A DNA stretch of 64,000 nt from Ceratodon purpureus. Its lineage: Eukaryota; Streptophyta; Bryopsida; Pseudoditrichales; Ditrichaceae. Location: assembly GCA_014871385.1 (NCBI GenBank), contig CM026431.1, forward strand, positions 6,293,065 through 6,357,064, written 5' to 3'. The notes below the pieces were generated by a model, which saw only the letters and a program-made list of their open reading frames with translations, was not told the DNA's origin and did no database searches. Position numbers and translations under genes: made by a program. Shown one piece after another: positions 14,032 to 25,350 of this stretch; within the stretch, counting starts at the first letter, position 1, and each line of letters begins with the position of its first letter.

Positions 14032-14437
14032 GGTAGTTGATCGTAACTTTGAATTATATGTGGTTATTTTAAGTTTTGAATTATTTGTATTGTGTGACCT
14101 TTATATTTTTGAATTTCTAATCGATTGTTTGGTTTTGCAGGGTGAGAGCTTTGAACTCGCAGTGAACTCGCGGTAAACAAGGTTTTACAGTAAACTTGCA
14201 GTAGTTTTTAGATTTACAGTTTAGTAGTTAGCTTAGATCGGCTATTTTCAGAATACTATCGCAGTTCTCTTTGTAGCCTCCTAGTTTTACTGAGGTTTTG
14301 TAGACTTACACTCACTTTTAAAAGAGAGACTTGAAAAATAACAACATTTATCAGACTTGTTTTCCCTTGAACCTTTTAAAAATTTTGTGCCTTGCATTGA
14401 AATATAATATCTGTCAATCTATGTAAATGCTTTGTAG
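14032..14437. other. Unassigned AT-rich segment between RING copy 1 and the mS33 promoter
   Basis: This joins the chimeric 3' end of RING copy 1 to the inverted duplication. It contains a plausible acceptor (TTTTGCAG at about 14140) and repeated AACTCGC/AACTTGC motifs, but no identified gene. Confidence 0.35.
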
Positions 14438-15025
14438 AGAGCGTGTAAGCCGTAAGCACAACGGGGGGGAGAAACCCGTCACTGCACCTAAAACTAACAC
14501 TATCTACCAACCGAGTACGCCAGGGTATCTGAAATCTATAATCTTGCTAAATACTGTGGGTTTAGGGGTATAGGTCCCTCACCGCGCTGCAGGACAGTCT
14601 CGCGGGGAGCGAAGGGGAAGCTGGGCATCGCGGAGGGGCGTGGAGGAATCGATCTGCATCGTCGTCGCCAATCGAGGCCGCGACGACGCTCTCACAGCCA
14701 TGGCCATGCGCACTGCGTTGGCCGGGCGCCTCCTGCGCCGCTCCGCCACTGCGGCCCAGCAATGGAGGCCCCTCTCTGCCTCTGCTCCGGAGCAACCGCA
14801 ACAGGCCCAGCATTCTCACCAGTTCGCTCGTAAGCTCTGAACCCTAAACCCTGAGCCCTGCATGTGAGGTAATTCTGGGCGAGGAATGGTGAGCCTTTGG
14901 TTGGATCGAATTGGGATTAGTGATGGGATCGGTTGTGCCGTTCGATTTGGCGATCGCATTTGGTTTGGAGTTTTGGTGTGGTTTAGTTGCTTGAGGTTGG
15001 GTTTAGGGTTTGTCCGTGGGTTTAA
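14438..15025 (+). repeat. Inverted duplication, right arm (promoter, exon 1 and part of intron 1 now serving mS33)
   Basis: Near-identical reverse complement of about 12371-12958. Exon 1 differs by only a few substitutions (GGF versus GRL at residues 9-11 of the presequence). The match ends at GTGGGTTTAA in intron 1. Confidence 0.9.
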
Positions 15026-15624
15026 GCTTTGTGGTTTATTAGTTCCGTGGGGTCTTGATATTTGGGGTTCATGAGTTTTGTTGACGGGTCTTGTTGTTTG
15101 GTGGTTTTGTGTTTTTTTGGGTTTGTGAATGTGCAGATGGTTTGCGAAGGGCATCTGGATCATTAGGGTTAGGGTTTAAGGGTTTGGAGAGTAGCGCGAA
15201 TGGCGCGGGTGTTACGACAGGGAAGCGATTTTTTGGAGCGTCGAGTGTGGTGCAGCAGCAGTCATTGGTGACTCCGAATGAAGTTCAGAAGGAGTTGCAA
15301 TCGGGTGCTGATACGGGGGCTCAAACGGCTGAATTGGTCGCTGAAACTAGGGAGATGCAGTTGAAGTCGATCAATGAGGCGAGAGCTAGGATATTTGGTC
15401 ATGTGATTGGGAATGGTGAGCGGTCCGCGCACAAGGTGTTGCGGAGGAAGATGATCGGGCAGAAGATTGTGTCGTGGTACCCCACGCCCATTCAAAAGCA
15501 GGATCCTATGTTTGAGGATCCCAAGATTAAACGGCGGGTGGTGAAGAATGAGAGGCTGAAGCGGCGAGGCAAGGGTCCCCCGAAGAAGGGTCACGGCAAG
15601 CGTGCAGCCAAGCGCGCTAAATAG
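14700..15624 (+). CDS. MRPS33: Mitochondrial small ribosomal subunit protein mS33 precursor
   Basis: Two exons: 14700-14829 and 15137-15624, with GT/AG borders and a phase-1 junction, giving 205 residues. The mature part is recognised as mS33 from ARIFGHVIGNGERSAHKVLR, KMIGQKIVSWYPTPI and the very basic C-terminus LKRRGKGPPKKGHGKRA. It is a small protein of the mitoribosome 30S-type subunit. Residues 1-43 come from exon 1, which is a near-copy of NDUFS8 exon 1 and supplies the Arg/Ser/Ala-rich presequence (MAMRTALAGRLLRRS). Between this and the mS33 core lies a Gly/Ser/Val-rich linker of about 85 residues, longer than the family usually has. The promoter is also a copy of the NDUFS8 promoter, so co-expression is expected. 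The ATG at 14700 is chosen by analogy with NDUFS8. Confidence 0.9.
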
Positions 15625-17624
15625 GCCGGATATGGGCTTACAATGTAGGCATGGTTCGCCCTTCTCATCTTAGTGTTTTTATTTTTGCCTTCATATCGCA
15701 ATCTTCTAGTTACATATGATAATTCTTTTCCCTGAGCATGTGATGGTTGCAATTGGAATTTGAGAGCATCCATACATTCTGATTATCACACAAGTGGGTT
15801 AAAGAGGCCGTGTCTGTAAGATCATTCGATAAATCTCAGAAATTGCCGGGTTTCGTAATTCATTCGAGCGTCGAGGGTGGTCTCCGGTTACTATGACGAT
15901 CAATGTCTTTCGTTGTTACCATGGCATCTGCTATCTGTTTCTTGGTTTCAGCTTGGCTTGATCTCTGGCTTGCTAACTTCATAAGGTCACTCTGATAGCC
16001 TTGTTTGATGGTTGTATTCGTGTGGCATATCATTGCAATTTGCCCATGTTGTCGGTGCAATCACCGAATTGCTATCAGGTTGGCGTGATTGTTCTGGTCT
16101 AGGCATTCCAGGTCTGGCTACCGACTAAGTACATGGCATATGGTAATGTAGTTCGGAAATGGTTCAAAAAATCTTATTCGCATGTTATTATTCCGTGACT
16201 CTTGCCTTATCGAACCGCCTGCATAAACTTCTACTGGTCAAGCGTACGTTCTCTTAGCTCACAATCTTGTGCATCAGCATTTGTGGTGATTTTGCTCGTA
16301 ACTGGCTACTAATGAACATGCTCCAAGCCAGTTTTGTACTGATATATTACCATCACTCTCTCATTCCAGTTGTACCAAATTTTACCCTAAAATCACCTCT
16401 TACTCATCCATTGTTACGAATCATTTGACATTTGGTGGTTAATGAATATATGTACCTGGGTGGTTATAAACACTTCTTTAACTAGTACTAAAAAATGACT
16501 AGTATTTAGAGGATGCTTTACCTTACTACGATAATACAATCACAACAGGGTTGTTAAAAAATAATCCTAAAAAAACTCAAAAATTACGAGGACAAATTAT
16601 TGAAAATACGATAAATTAGTTTAAAATTATTCTGCTATTTCTAAACCTTTTGCGATTATTTTTCGAATCCATATCGCAATGTGCTCAGAAGCGTGCTGAA
16701 GGATGGTGAAGATTCAACGACGCCTGATGCCTTGTGGTTAGGGTGGGGGACATTGGAAGAGAACATGGCCTCCCTGCAGGGCAAGAGTTTTCTGACTTCT
16801 GAGTCCTCTTTGTTGTTCAGAAAGTGTGATGGACTACTCTAGAGTTTGGGCTGAAGGATTATGAGTACTTCCATGCCATCATGGATATGACACTCAATCT
16901 TTTTTTGTTCTGTTCCTCGAACAAACACAATGATCAAAATGTCCTGATGAGCTTCGCATGCAGTAAGTAGAATGGATCCGTGGATGCAAAAGAACGGCTC
17001 ATGAGGTGCAAGGGTCATTCTGATATGATCAGATGATCGGGAGCAGGTTGCCCATGTTTGCAGCTAGATGAAATCACCGCCATTCTCCAATTCTTGATAC
17101 TCTGAAATCGGAAAGGTAAACACATTGACAGAGACTTATTCACAGGCTCATGAGGCACCTATCATCTAAGATTTCAGATGAGAGAGCGGCAGGTTACCCC
17201 TCCAGATGAGCCTTAGACATATCATTGCCTGTATGGAAGTCACCGTGCAAGTACACCCTATATTTCTGTCCACAACAACTGGCCAACCCGTATGGTGCGA
17301 AAAGATTGTCCCTCCACTAAAATGATCTGACCACAGGTGAAATCTGGCATCAACCTCACATCAAGGGCACCAGTTTCAAATACCGTAGACTTGAGAACCA
17401 CATTGCTGGACAAAGCTCACATCATATCCAGCAAGTTGATCAGATATACCAAAGCAATCTATCATCTGCCGCAGTAAGGTGCCAGTTGAATCACGTTTCA
17501 GCGAACTAGGTTCAGTAAATTCGGAGCATTCCAAAATCTCAAATGCGTAAGCAAGAGAATGGCTCACATGGTGAAGCATACATCTGGAATCAGATGAATA
17601 GAAAACATTTTAGACAAACAGCAC
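15625..17624. other. Intergenic stretch, no gene recognised
   Basis: Composition is mixed. From about 16680 the DNA becomes less AT-rich and looks like decayed coding or transposon sequence, but no family is identifiable. Confidence 0.4.
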
Positions 17625-17936
17625 ATGAGTGATCTTCCAGGTTCAAGTTCGAGTTGTGTGGGGGCCGCGCGAACGCAAGCCCCCGCTGCCACAAATTATG
17701 ACGTGTATACCTCCCGTGGGAAGATACTAGAGCTCCCATGTCCCAAGTGCAATGGATATAGATGCTCTAGGCCATCCACCTTGATGATCATGGATAGACC
17801 CCGCCCAGGTAAGTGGGGGTTGTGTCTGAAGCCCGAGTATATGAAGGCCAGGGCTCCTCCGGAAGGTCAGCCTAGCCATATGGGACCCCCAAACCTTCAT
17901 GGGAATTTCAGCAAGTATAGAAATGCAAGGAGATAG
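17625..17936 (+). other. Doubtful ORF with a C-x2-C motif, possible transposon remnant
   Basis: An open frame of about 103 codons containing LPCPKCNGYRCSRP, a zinc-ribbon-like Cys pattern, followed by a Pro/Arg-rich stretch. Plant CACTA transposases carry C-x2-C pairs near the N-terminus, so a degraded transposase start is one option. No further domain supports this. Confidence 0.2.
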
Positions 17937-18248
17937 AACAATGGGGGCATGGTCGTGAGGGATAAACTTAGAAATCCAACCAATTGAGATGCGAACGTGA
18001 GTGTCCATCTGCTGTCTTATGTCAAGGTGCTGGTTGGTAAGCTCAGAAAATGAAACTGGAACCATCGTTTGCAACGGCAACGTCATAAGTGGCACACCTT
18101 CATCTGTACAGCTTCAATGTTTTATCAATGGCTTCCTTCTAGCAAGTGAATGCGCAAGCTATGACCTTACTCGGCTTTTCCAGCCATGGCAGATTTCCAG
18201 AACAGTGGAAATGGATTTACATGCTGGTGACATGACCAAATTAATGCT

Positions 18249-18291
18249 TCAGAAATGCAAGAACAGTCGAGTAGTGTTCTTGCATTTCTGA
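18249..18291. repeat. Perfect 16 bp inverted repeat (hairpin)
   Basis: TCAGAAATGCAAGAAC at 18249-18264 is exactly complementary to 18276-18291 across an 11-base loop. It lies in a stretch without a gene. It could be a foldback remnant of a transposon end or a small-RNA precursor. Confidence 0.7.
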
Positions 18292-19007
18292 TGCAGGAAG
18301 TGCCTTCCAGCTTCATGATAATCATGGTATACATCTTCAAGCTGCTCATGTTCGACTCCAAGGAATTTGTGAAAATCTGGATCCTGTTTGACCAGTGACA
18401 GCTTGCTTTCACAGAATGCACAAATCTGATGGTGAAGTTCCTCTTTTGATGGCTTGGGGGACTTTGATAGGGAAAATATTGAAAGAGCTTGTCTTCAAAC
18501 TTGCTGCTGAGTCGTTCTTCAATGTCGGAGAAGTTACTGATATTGTCATCTGATGTAGAAAACACTGACCTGGTTTGTCTGAAATTGTTTGTAGTTTTTA
18601 ATTCTTTTCTGTTTTTTTTGTGTTTTTTGTTTTTGATGATGTCTTTGTTTTGTTGTTTTTTATGAATTGGGCGGACCATTCTGTACTACATTTGCAAACA
18701 GCTTGCCTAGATTTTGAGCCATCAAATTGATTGCGGAGTCTCAGCATGAAGCGATGTTAGAATGATGGGAATGTGAGGAGAGTAGCACAAAGCAAATGGG
18801 AACACAATGATTCATGACTTTGCACATGCCTTTATGTTCCATGTCCTTGCACATGACAATGGTGTTTCATATTTGAAGCCAGAATTTCTCAGAAACAAAG
18901 GCATCTCTTTTTGAGCTTTGAATCAATAATTCAATAAAATGTATAGATTCAATTTGAAAACTTTGTTACAGATGCTTTGTCTGATTGTAGTATCAAAAAA
19001 TACAATT

Positions 19008-20048
19008 TTACAGAGGTGTTGAATTGATCCTATGAAAGATAAAGGTAGATTTAACTGATTTAATTAAAATGAGCAGATTGTCTATTTCTTGAATTTGAAT
19101 TTGAATTTCATTAAGGTGATTGTTCATCACTTGAAGTTGAACTCGAATTTGATGGAGGAGATATTGGGTTTGTTGAGCTTCATCTTGGTTTTGAGGGTTG
19201 AAGTGTGTTTCTTCAATAAGATTGTATTGGTCCATTATGTCAAATAAGTGAACTTTTAAATCATTGTACAAAAAATTGAATATGTCTTGAAGTTGAGGTT
19301 CTTGTTGATTAAGAAGATTGTTGATCTCAAGAGTTTGGTTGAGAGTGAGGCCATTGTCTCTTTCAAAAGCCAAATAAAAATGATCCCTTGTGCTTCCAAT
19401 TTTAAGTTGAATTTCATAGAAATGGTTACATGTATATTGAAGTTCAATTTGTGTTGTAATATCTTGAGAATTAAATCTAGAGAACCATGTGTTATGGCCT
19501 CCCTCATCAACATTTTGGTCCAAAATTCTTGAAGGCCCAAATACAAAGTTATTACTATGACTATTATGGCTTCCTTCATCAACATTTTGGTCCGAAATTC
19601 TTGAAGGCCCAAATTCACTGTTGTCACTAGCACCCATAAGTTGTGAAGTACTTGTAATGTTAGATGGTATCATCACATTTCTTGATATTGCTTGAGACGT
19701 CAAATTCGCACGGGGGCAAGGTGGAATTTCAACAACATTTGATTGATATGACATAGAATTTAGAGTGCTCAAGCATTCTATAGATTCACTTGAAACTTTG
19801 TTTTCCGAAAGCCCATTGTAGATTGGAATGATATTGGAATATAGTTCTAGGACTATGGATTTACACACGGGACATGGTTTAGGCTCATCCTGTAGCCATG
19901 CATATATACATGACCAACAGAATAAATAACCACAAGGGGTGCACATGGGATTTTTCAATTCCTCCAAACAAATCATACATTCCCAAGCCTTTTTAGAATC
20001 ACCATCATGTACAATGTTTGTGTTGGTTTGAAGTTGTGATTCTTCCAT
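19008..20048 (-). CDS. RMA-like RING-type protein, copy 2 (long form, zinc ligand His replaced by Tyr)
   Basis: Single-exon frame of 346 residues from ATG 20048. It is nearly identical to copy 1 at 13312-14031 over the first 200 residues, but residue 41, the His ligand of the C3HC4 RING, is Tyr (CGYLFCWSC). The other seven ligands (C24, C27, C39, C44, C47, C59, C62) remain. It carries an in-frame 24-residue internal duplication (two FGPSRI-x-DQNVDEG units) absent from copy 1. The C-terminus is long and Gln/Asn-rich (TQYLLHQIRVQLQVMNNHLN), possibly coiled coil, with no clear membrane anchor. Loss of the His would be expected to weaken zinc site 1, so E3 activity is doubtful although the frame is open. 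It is inverted relative to copy 1 and keeps its AT-rich upstream region. Confidence 0.7.
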   Translation of the reverse strand: MEESQLQTNTNIVHDGDSKKAWECMICLEELKNPMCTPCGYLFCWSCIYAWLQDEPKPCPVCKSIVLELYSNIIPIYNGLSENKVSSESIECLSTLNSMSYQSNVVEIPPCPRANLTSQAISRNVMIPSNITSTSQLMGASDNSEFGPSRISDQNVDEGSHNSHSNNFVFGPSRILDQNVDEGGHNTWFSRFNSQDITTQIELQYTCNHFYEIQLKIGSTRDHFYLAFERDNGLTLNQTLEINNLLNQQEPQLQDIFNFLYNDLKVHLFDIMDQYNLIEETHFNPQNQDEAQQTQYLLHQIRVQLQVMNNHLNEIQIQIQEIDNLLILIKSVKSTFIFHRINSTPL

Positions 20049-20575
20049 ATTGCGATTTTATCACAAAAGCTTGTATGAATGATGCTAAGTATGATGTATT
20101 GTTAAGAAGCTCAAAATATAAAATGATTATAGGAAATGAAAATATCTTGAAACCTTTTACATCAATCTCAATTATACATACTATAATTTTGTCACTTTTA
20201 CATTATGTTTTTACTTTTGTCTATTTTACATTTATTTAATTTAATTTAATATATACTAATTATTTTACTTTATTTTACTTTATTATTTTACTTAACTTTA
20301 CTTTGGAGATTTATATACAACACAACCACACCAATGACCGTGCCACATCCATCATCCACGGTCACGACACGCAAAGCCCATATAGCGTGTGAGCGGAGAG
20401 CATGGAAGTAAACTGAAACTCGTCACGGCACCTAAAACTAACACTATCTACCAAAAGGTTACGCTCGGGTATTCAAAATCTAGAAATGCACTGAATACTG
20501 GGGGTTTTGGGGTATAGGTCCCTCACCGCGTTGCAGCGCAACGCAAGACAGTCTCGCGGAGTGCGAAGGCGTAAC
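20049..20575 (-). repeat. Third copy of the NDUFS8/RING intergenic region (promoter fragment)
   Basis: The reverse complement of this stretch resembles 12800-13311, including the block with CTAAAACTAACACTATCTACC and GGGGTATAGGTCCCTCACCG. It stops before the NDUFS8 exon 1 sequence, so no presequence is present. Divergence is clearly greater than between the two arms at 12.4-15.0 kb, so this copy is older or less constrained. Confidence 0.75.
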
Positions 20576-22613
20576 CCCTTTTGGGATTTTTTTTTCCTTA
20601 TATCTCAAAGCACCTCTCTTGGTGTAATTTGCGCTTGGCAGAGCCTCCCGGTTTGTTGGGTGGAATTCCCGCCCTGCCCAAAAATTCACCCTAAACCCAA
20701 AAACCCGGGCATGGATTTTTTTTCTTTTTTCTTTTTTCAAACTTTTTTGCGATGAAAAAAAACTTTTCAATAATTGTTTTAACTACAAGAAACAGAAATT
20801 TCGTTAAGTTACCATAACTTTATGTTGGTATTTCCAAAGAGGTGAAATGAAAGCAATGCTTAATATACAACATAGAGAAAATAGAAATCATACAAAGCAT
20901 GGACGAGCGACGGTCATAGGCATAGCTTTGGTTATATGGACAACATTTCATGCATCTAGTCTCATTTGTCACATTCTTTTGCTGTTTATGGAGGCACCCT
21001 ACTCTCCTTGGCATGGATCAAGGAATTTGGCAATAGAATAGGAGATTAAGGAATGGCGTGACGTCCTCCATTGTTCAAGTTCTCATATCTAACGACAATG
21101 GTATGTGTGGTGTATGGAAGAGTCTTTATTAGCTAATGACCTATATTTACCTTAGGCAAATTGTTCATATTACTGAAAAATGTTTTATTGTTTTATATAA
21201 TAATTATTTACAGAGCGCTAAGATAAGTGATTTGTATGTGAATTACTTTTACTATAAATATGTTAACTTTACTATTGATAAAAAAATTTATTGTCTTTGC
21301 TCAAAAAATAGAAGATGAAAGAATGATGGAAAGTGATTTAAAAGTGTAAGTTTTTATGCAAAATGAAATGGGCGATGTGATTATTGGAACATTCCTTACT
21401 TACATTTGATTTTTAAAAAATTGGTATTTTTTTTGTGATCGGCAATAATAAATATCTTTACCATGAAATTTAATATTATTCATAATCATCTTCTGTTGAT
21501 AGTAGTTATGTATTTTTATAACATGATATTTTTGAACACATATTTACCAAATGTTTAAATACATGTTTGTCAAACGTTCAAATTCAAGTGTATCTAATTA
21601 CATTTTTATAAATTCAAGCACATATTGCAATGTAATGATTATTTTGTTGTTTTCTAATGGCTTACAAAAATGAATTTGCATCGATATTGTAAGCGCTAAT
21701 GATTTGCAATGTCCAATAGGTCACCACATAATCTACTTCATATTATTAATTATTTTGGCAATGTAAAAGTCTTGCACGATCAAAAGATTTTTTTTCATAT
21801 TTTATTCTAACTTAAATTAGTAATTAAAGGTCTACAATTAAGTGGCTTGGTTTTAAAAATACTTTAATGAAAAATACTAGCAAACAAAGTACTTTCCATT
21901 TCTATTTGTATTTAAACACGTTAAAACAAAATGTCATTCTATGCAAACTTGTGACATATACTACTACAACAACATTGATGTTTTTAAAGACATTATTACT
22001 TTTATTTATTTCGCTTAAATACAAGTAGAATACCGTCACAATACAATACCATTTCAACTACCCTTTTTAAAGTCATTTGTTTAAGGTAAGAGTATAATCA
22101 AATAACGATGAATTGAAAAAAGTCCATAGAGCTACCTCATTAATGTTGCATTATTGCTTCATTCTTTGTTGCTATATTGTATTCAGTGCAATCAATATCA
22201 AACAAACCTTATTTTTTATCTCTAAAAAAGAAAAATAAATAAGTGACCTGTAACATCTTATTTATTATCTAATCACTTCTTTTGTTTTATTTTAATAAAT
22301 TCATGATATATCAACATGAAGAAGACAAATAATGTAAGGATTTGTTGAAAAAAATTTATTTTGAAATGATGTAAAGCTTATTTTCAAAACAGATTTGATA
22401 ATTTTTTATTTCAAAATAATTGATTTGATATTTATTTTGGAATAAATTTAAGGATTTATTTATTTTGAAATGATTCTTTAAAAAAATTGCAAAATTCAAA
22501 TGAGGAATATAAATTTTCAAATTGGATTTGTTGTGATCATGATAAAAATTGATTAACCTTCATAATATTTGCATAATGAAAAATTAGAAATGATTTAAAT
22601 AATCATTTCAATA
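20576..22613. other. AT-rich intergenic stretch
   Basis: Very AT-rich DNA with many poly-A and poly-T runs. No coding region or element boundary is recognised. Confidence 0.5.
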
Positions 22614-23726
22614 ATGACACAACATGCACAAGGTGGTCGTAATATCATGGTATTAGGTACTTTTCAAGGAAAACCTAGCTTTCAAATGTATGATAAAAAT
22701 AATGATTTTAGAGTTGAAGATTATCATAATGTAGTCGAAAATAAAATGGATAATAGAGTAAAAGAAGAAAAATCATCTAATGACAATAATATGGAAGGCA
22801 TAAAAAACACTGATGATAATCCTAGTTTCAAAAGACTGTCATCGGGAAGAAATTCATTTTTAAAACCATATGAAGAAAGAATACAAGATAATGATCCTAA
22901 CCTTGAAGAAAATAATGAACATGATGTGAGTGAAATTTTTCAATCAGATATTTTAAAACACCTTCATTTTCATAAAAGCCATCCATTGAAAATGACTCAA
23001 AAATCACGAACAAGTCTTCTCGCACCAATATTTCATAAAAGCACTAATGAAGTTATCAGCGATTGGTATAAAGCTGAAGGTGGAGAGATGACATCATTTT
23101 ATAGAGCTAAATATTATAAAACACAAGAAGAAAAATTTCTAAAACATGCAAAAAACAATCAATTTGAAGATGATCAGACTAAAATGTTGTTATTGCCTGA
23201 TAAACCTTCGAAAACACCACTCCTATATTCAACATATAATTTCATGGAAGATGATCCTCTTGCAAAATATAACTTAAGAGATTTAATGTTAAAAGAATGT
23301 TTACCAAATCATAGGTTTAAGAAAAGAGAAAGAAGTTTTAGTGCTCATGACAATAATTGTGTTGACTGCAATCGCTCTCAAATTAAAATAAAACATCTAG
23401 AACGTCAATTGCTAGACTATAGAAAATTACAAAAACAATCACTTCAACTCAAAGCTGAACAACGTGAAAATAAAAGACTTGAAGATTATGTGAATATCCT
23501 TGAAGTAAAACGCAGTCCTATAAATAGATTGAATGCCAAAATCAACCAACTTGAACAAAGAAATGCAAAAATACTAAAATATAACAATACCATTGCGGCT
23601 CTAGAAGAAGAACTTGATAAAACTAAAGAATGTAATCAATGGTTTTATAATAGAATTAAAGGTTTAGAGAATCAATTGCAAGGTCATCAAGAACAACAAA
23701 AATACTCAAAACAATCAAGGTATTAG
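22614..23726 (+). CDS. Orphan coiled-coil protein (370 aa) in AT-rich DNA
   Basis: A single uninterrupted frame of 370 codons from ATG 22614 to TAG at about 23724, surprising in DNA this AT-rich and therefore probably real or recently functional. I do not recognise a family. Residues 1-240 are hydrophilic (Asp/Asn/Lys/Glu-rich, KEEKSSNDNNMEG) and probably disordered. A short Cys pair (CVDC) occurs near residue 251. From about residue 255 to the end, Leu/Lys/Glu heptads (IKHLERQLLDYRKLQKQS; IAALEEELDKTKECN) predict a long coiled coil. It has no signal peptide or membrane segment. It could be a gene of a repeat-rich region or part of a mobile element; no neighbour helps decide. Confidence 0.5.
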   Translation: MTQHAQGGRNIMVLGTFQGKPSFQMYDKNNDFRVEDYHNVVENKMDNRVKEEKSSNDNNMEGIKNTDDNPSFKRLSSGRNSFLKPYEERIQDNDPNLEENNEHDVSEIFQSDILKHLHFHKSHPLKMTQKSRTSLLAPIFHKSTNEVISDWYKAEGGEMTSFYRAKYYKTQEEKFLKHAKNNQFEDDQTKMLLLPDKPSKTPLLYSTYNFMEDDPLAKYNLRDLMLKECLPNHRFKKRERSFSAHDNNCVDCNRSQIKIKHLERQLLDYRKLQKQSLQLKAEQRENKRLEDYVNILEVKRSPINRLNAKINQLEQRNAKILKYNNTIAALEEELDKTKECNQWFYNRIKGLENQLQGHQEQQKYSKQSRY

Positions 23727-24504
23727 ATACAATAGGTAAGTTTGAGTACATACATTATAGTATATGTAACACCATAGTAGGTTCGGTCCTCAACAAACAA
23801 ATAAGGTTTGTCTTTTAAAAACTGAACTTCTCAATTTTAGTTTTTTAGCAAACAAATTAATAAAAATGACCTTAAATGGTTCAGAAATAACAAAATATTG
23901 CAAAAAGTAATTTATTCCATTTTCATTTTTTTTTTTGCCTTCATAATTTTCAGAGCTTTTTGTTTTTTATATTTAGAATTATTTGAAAACAAACCTGCTA
24001 TGGTGCTACGATAGAATGTTTCTAATTCTATTGAATTCTATAACTTAAACTTTAGCATTAATATATCTTAAGAATAAAAATATTAATATTAATTTCTTCA
24101 TTTCAACGCTACTATAATCATACTATACAAACATTTGAATACATTTCATTGTACTCATTTCTACACTCTAAGCAATATACAATGATTGCACTATGATACA
24201 ATACTAAATTATGTAGTATATGAGAAATAGAATAAATTAACATGAAGAAACGCAAAGCATTGTAAAGAAACCTTATATTTTGTTGTTTGAACAACTTCTT
24301 AAGATCATCCATGTCAACACAAATGCTACTATTTGAGGCACATGTGTTACAACTAACTTGGACCATTTAGATAAAAACTAAGAGCCTTCGTATGAAGTAA
24401 TTCCAATAGTGCCATAACTGCCTTTAATATGCAAAAATTAGATGATATGAGCACCACATTCTTGTCCATGAGGATGATTTTCAACCGATACCTGGCCTCA
24501 ATGC
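23727..24504. other. AT-rich intergenic stretch
   Basis: Nothing recognised. An open frame on the minus strand at 24118-24366 has a few Cys residues but no family signature. Confidence 0.4.
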
Positions 24505-25350
24505 TTAACCCTTTACTTCCTGAATGACAAATGAGTGGTCATTGCAATGTTAGAAATGCAAATATTAGCATGTAATTTGTGAAGAAATAGAATTTGTATT
24601 TCAAAAATTCAAAATTGCAAACGTACATTACATAGTACAAACCTTTTGGGGGAAAAAATCAATTAAGAATTGAGTAATTATCAAAATACCTACATTCAAA
24701 ACTAAAAAGAACAACAAATGCTTGAAAATGCAATAAATACCCACAAAAATAACACATGTACCATGTAGTGGTATTGTGGTTCATCTGTTTGAAAGTTTGT
24801 TATTTTGTATTTATTTTTTTGGATTATGTTATCTTGTTTATCTTTCATTATTGTATGCTATCTAATTTTGATTAATGCACACAATCTTTTTAATCTTCAA
24901 CATGTAAAATTTATCCATGTACAATCCTTCGAAACTGTATATGGATAAGTCACTGTCACGTAAAAAATTCACAATAATTATGTGTGTGTCTATTCTTGAT
25001 ATGAAATATTGTACCAAAGAGATGTTAACAAGGGGCATTGGTGAACTTCTTTACTTTTAATTTTAAAATTTAAGCTAAATTTTGTTCAACTTTAAAGTTA
25101 TACACTCCCTATAATCTCATTTTTAATTATGCATAAAAGAATTCAATTACATATTATAATATTCTAATTCCACCATTGAATAAATATTCAATTTTAGCAA
25201 ATTTGTGTTCTCAAGTTGAGAATAGAATAATAGATTTCTTTTAAATTAAATATAATTTATTTTAATATAATTTCAACTTTCAATTATGGTGGAAAAATCA
25301 GCTGAAATCCAGTGCTCTCAGATACGATACCTTCGACAGTAAAGGGTTAA
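24505..25350. mobile_element. piggyBac-like non-autonomous element (TTAA, about 0.85 kb)
   Basis: The element starts TTAACCCTTTACTTCC (24505) and ends GACAGTAAAGGGTTAA (25350). The outer 13 bases (TTAACCCTTTACT) form a perfect terminal inverted repeat that includes the TTAA target site on both sides. TTAA targets with CCC-starting termini are the hallmark of piggyBac elements. No ORF lies inside, so it must be moved in trans. Confidence 0.7.
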
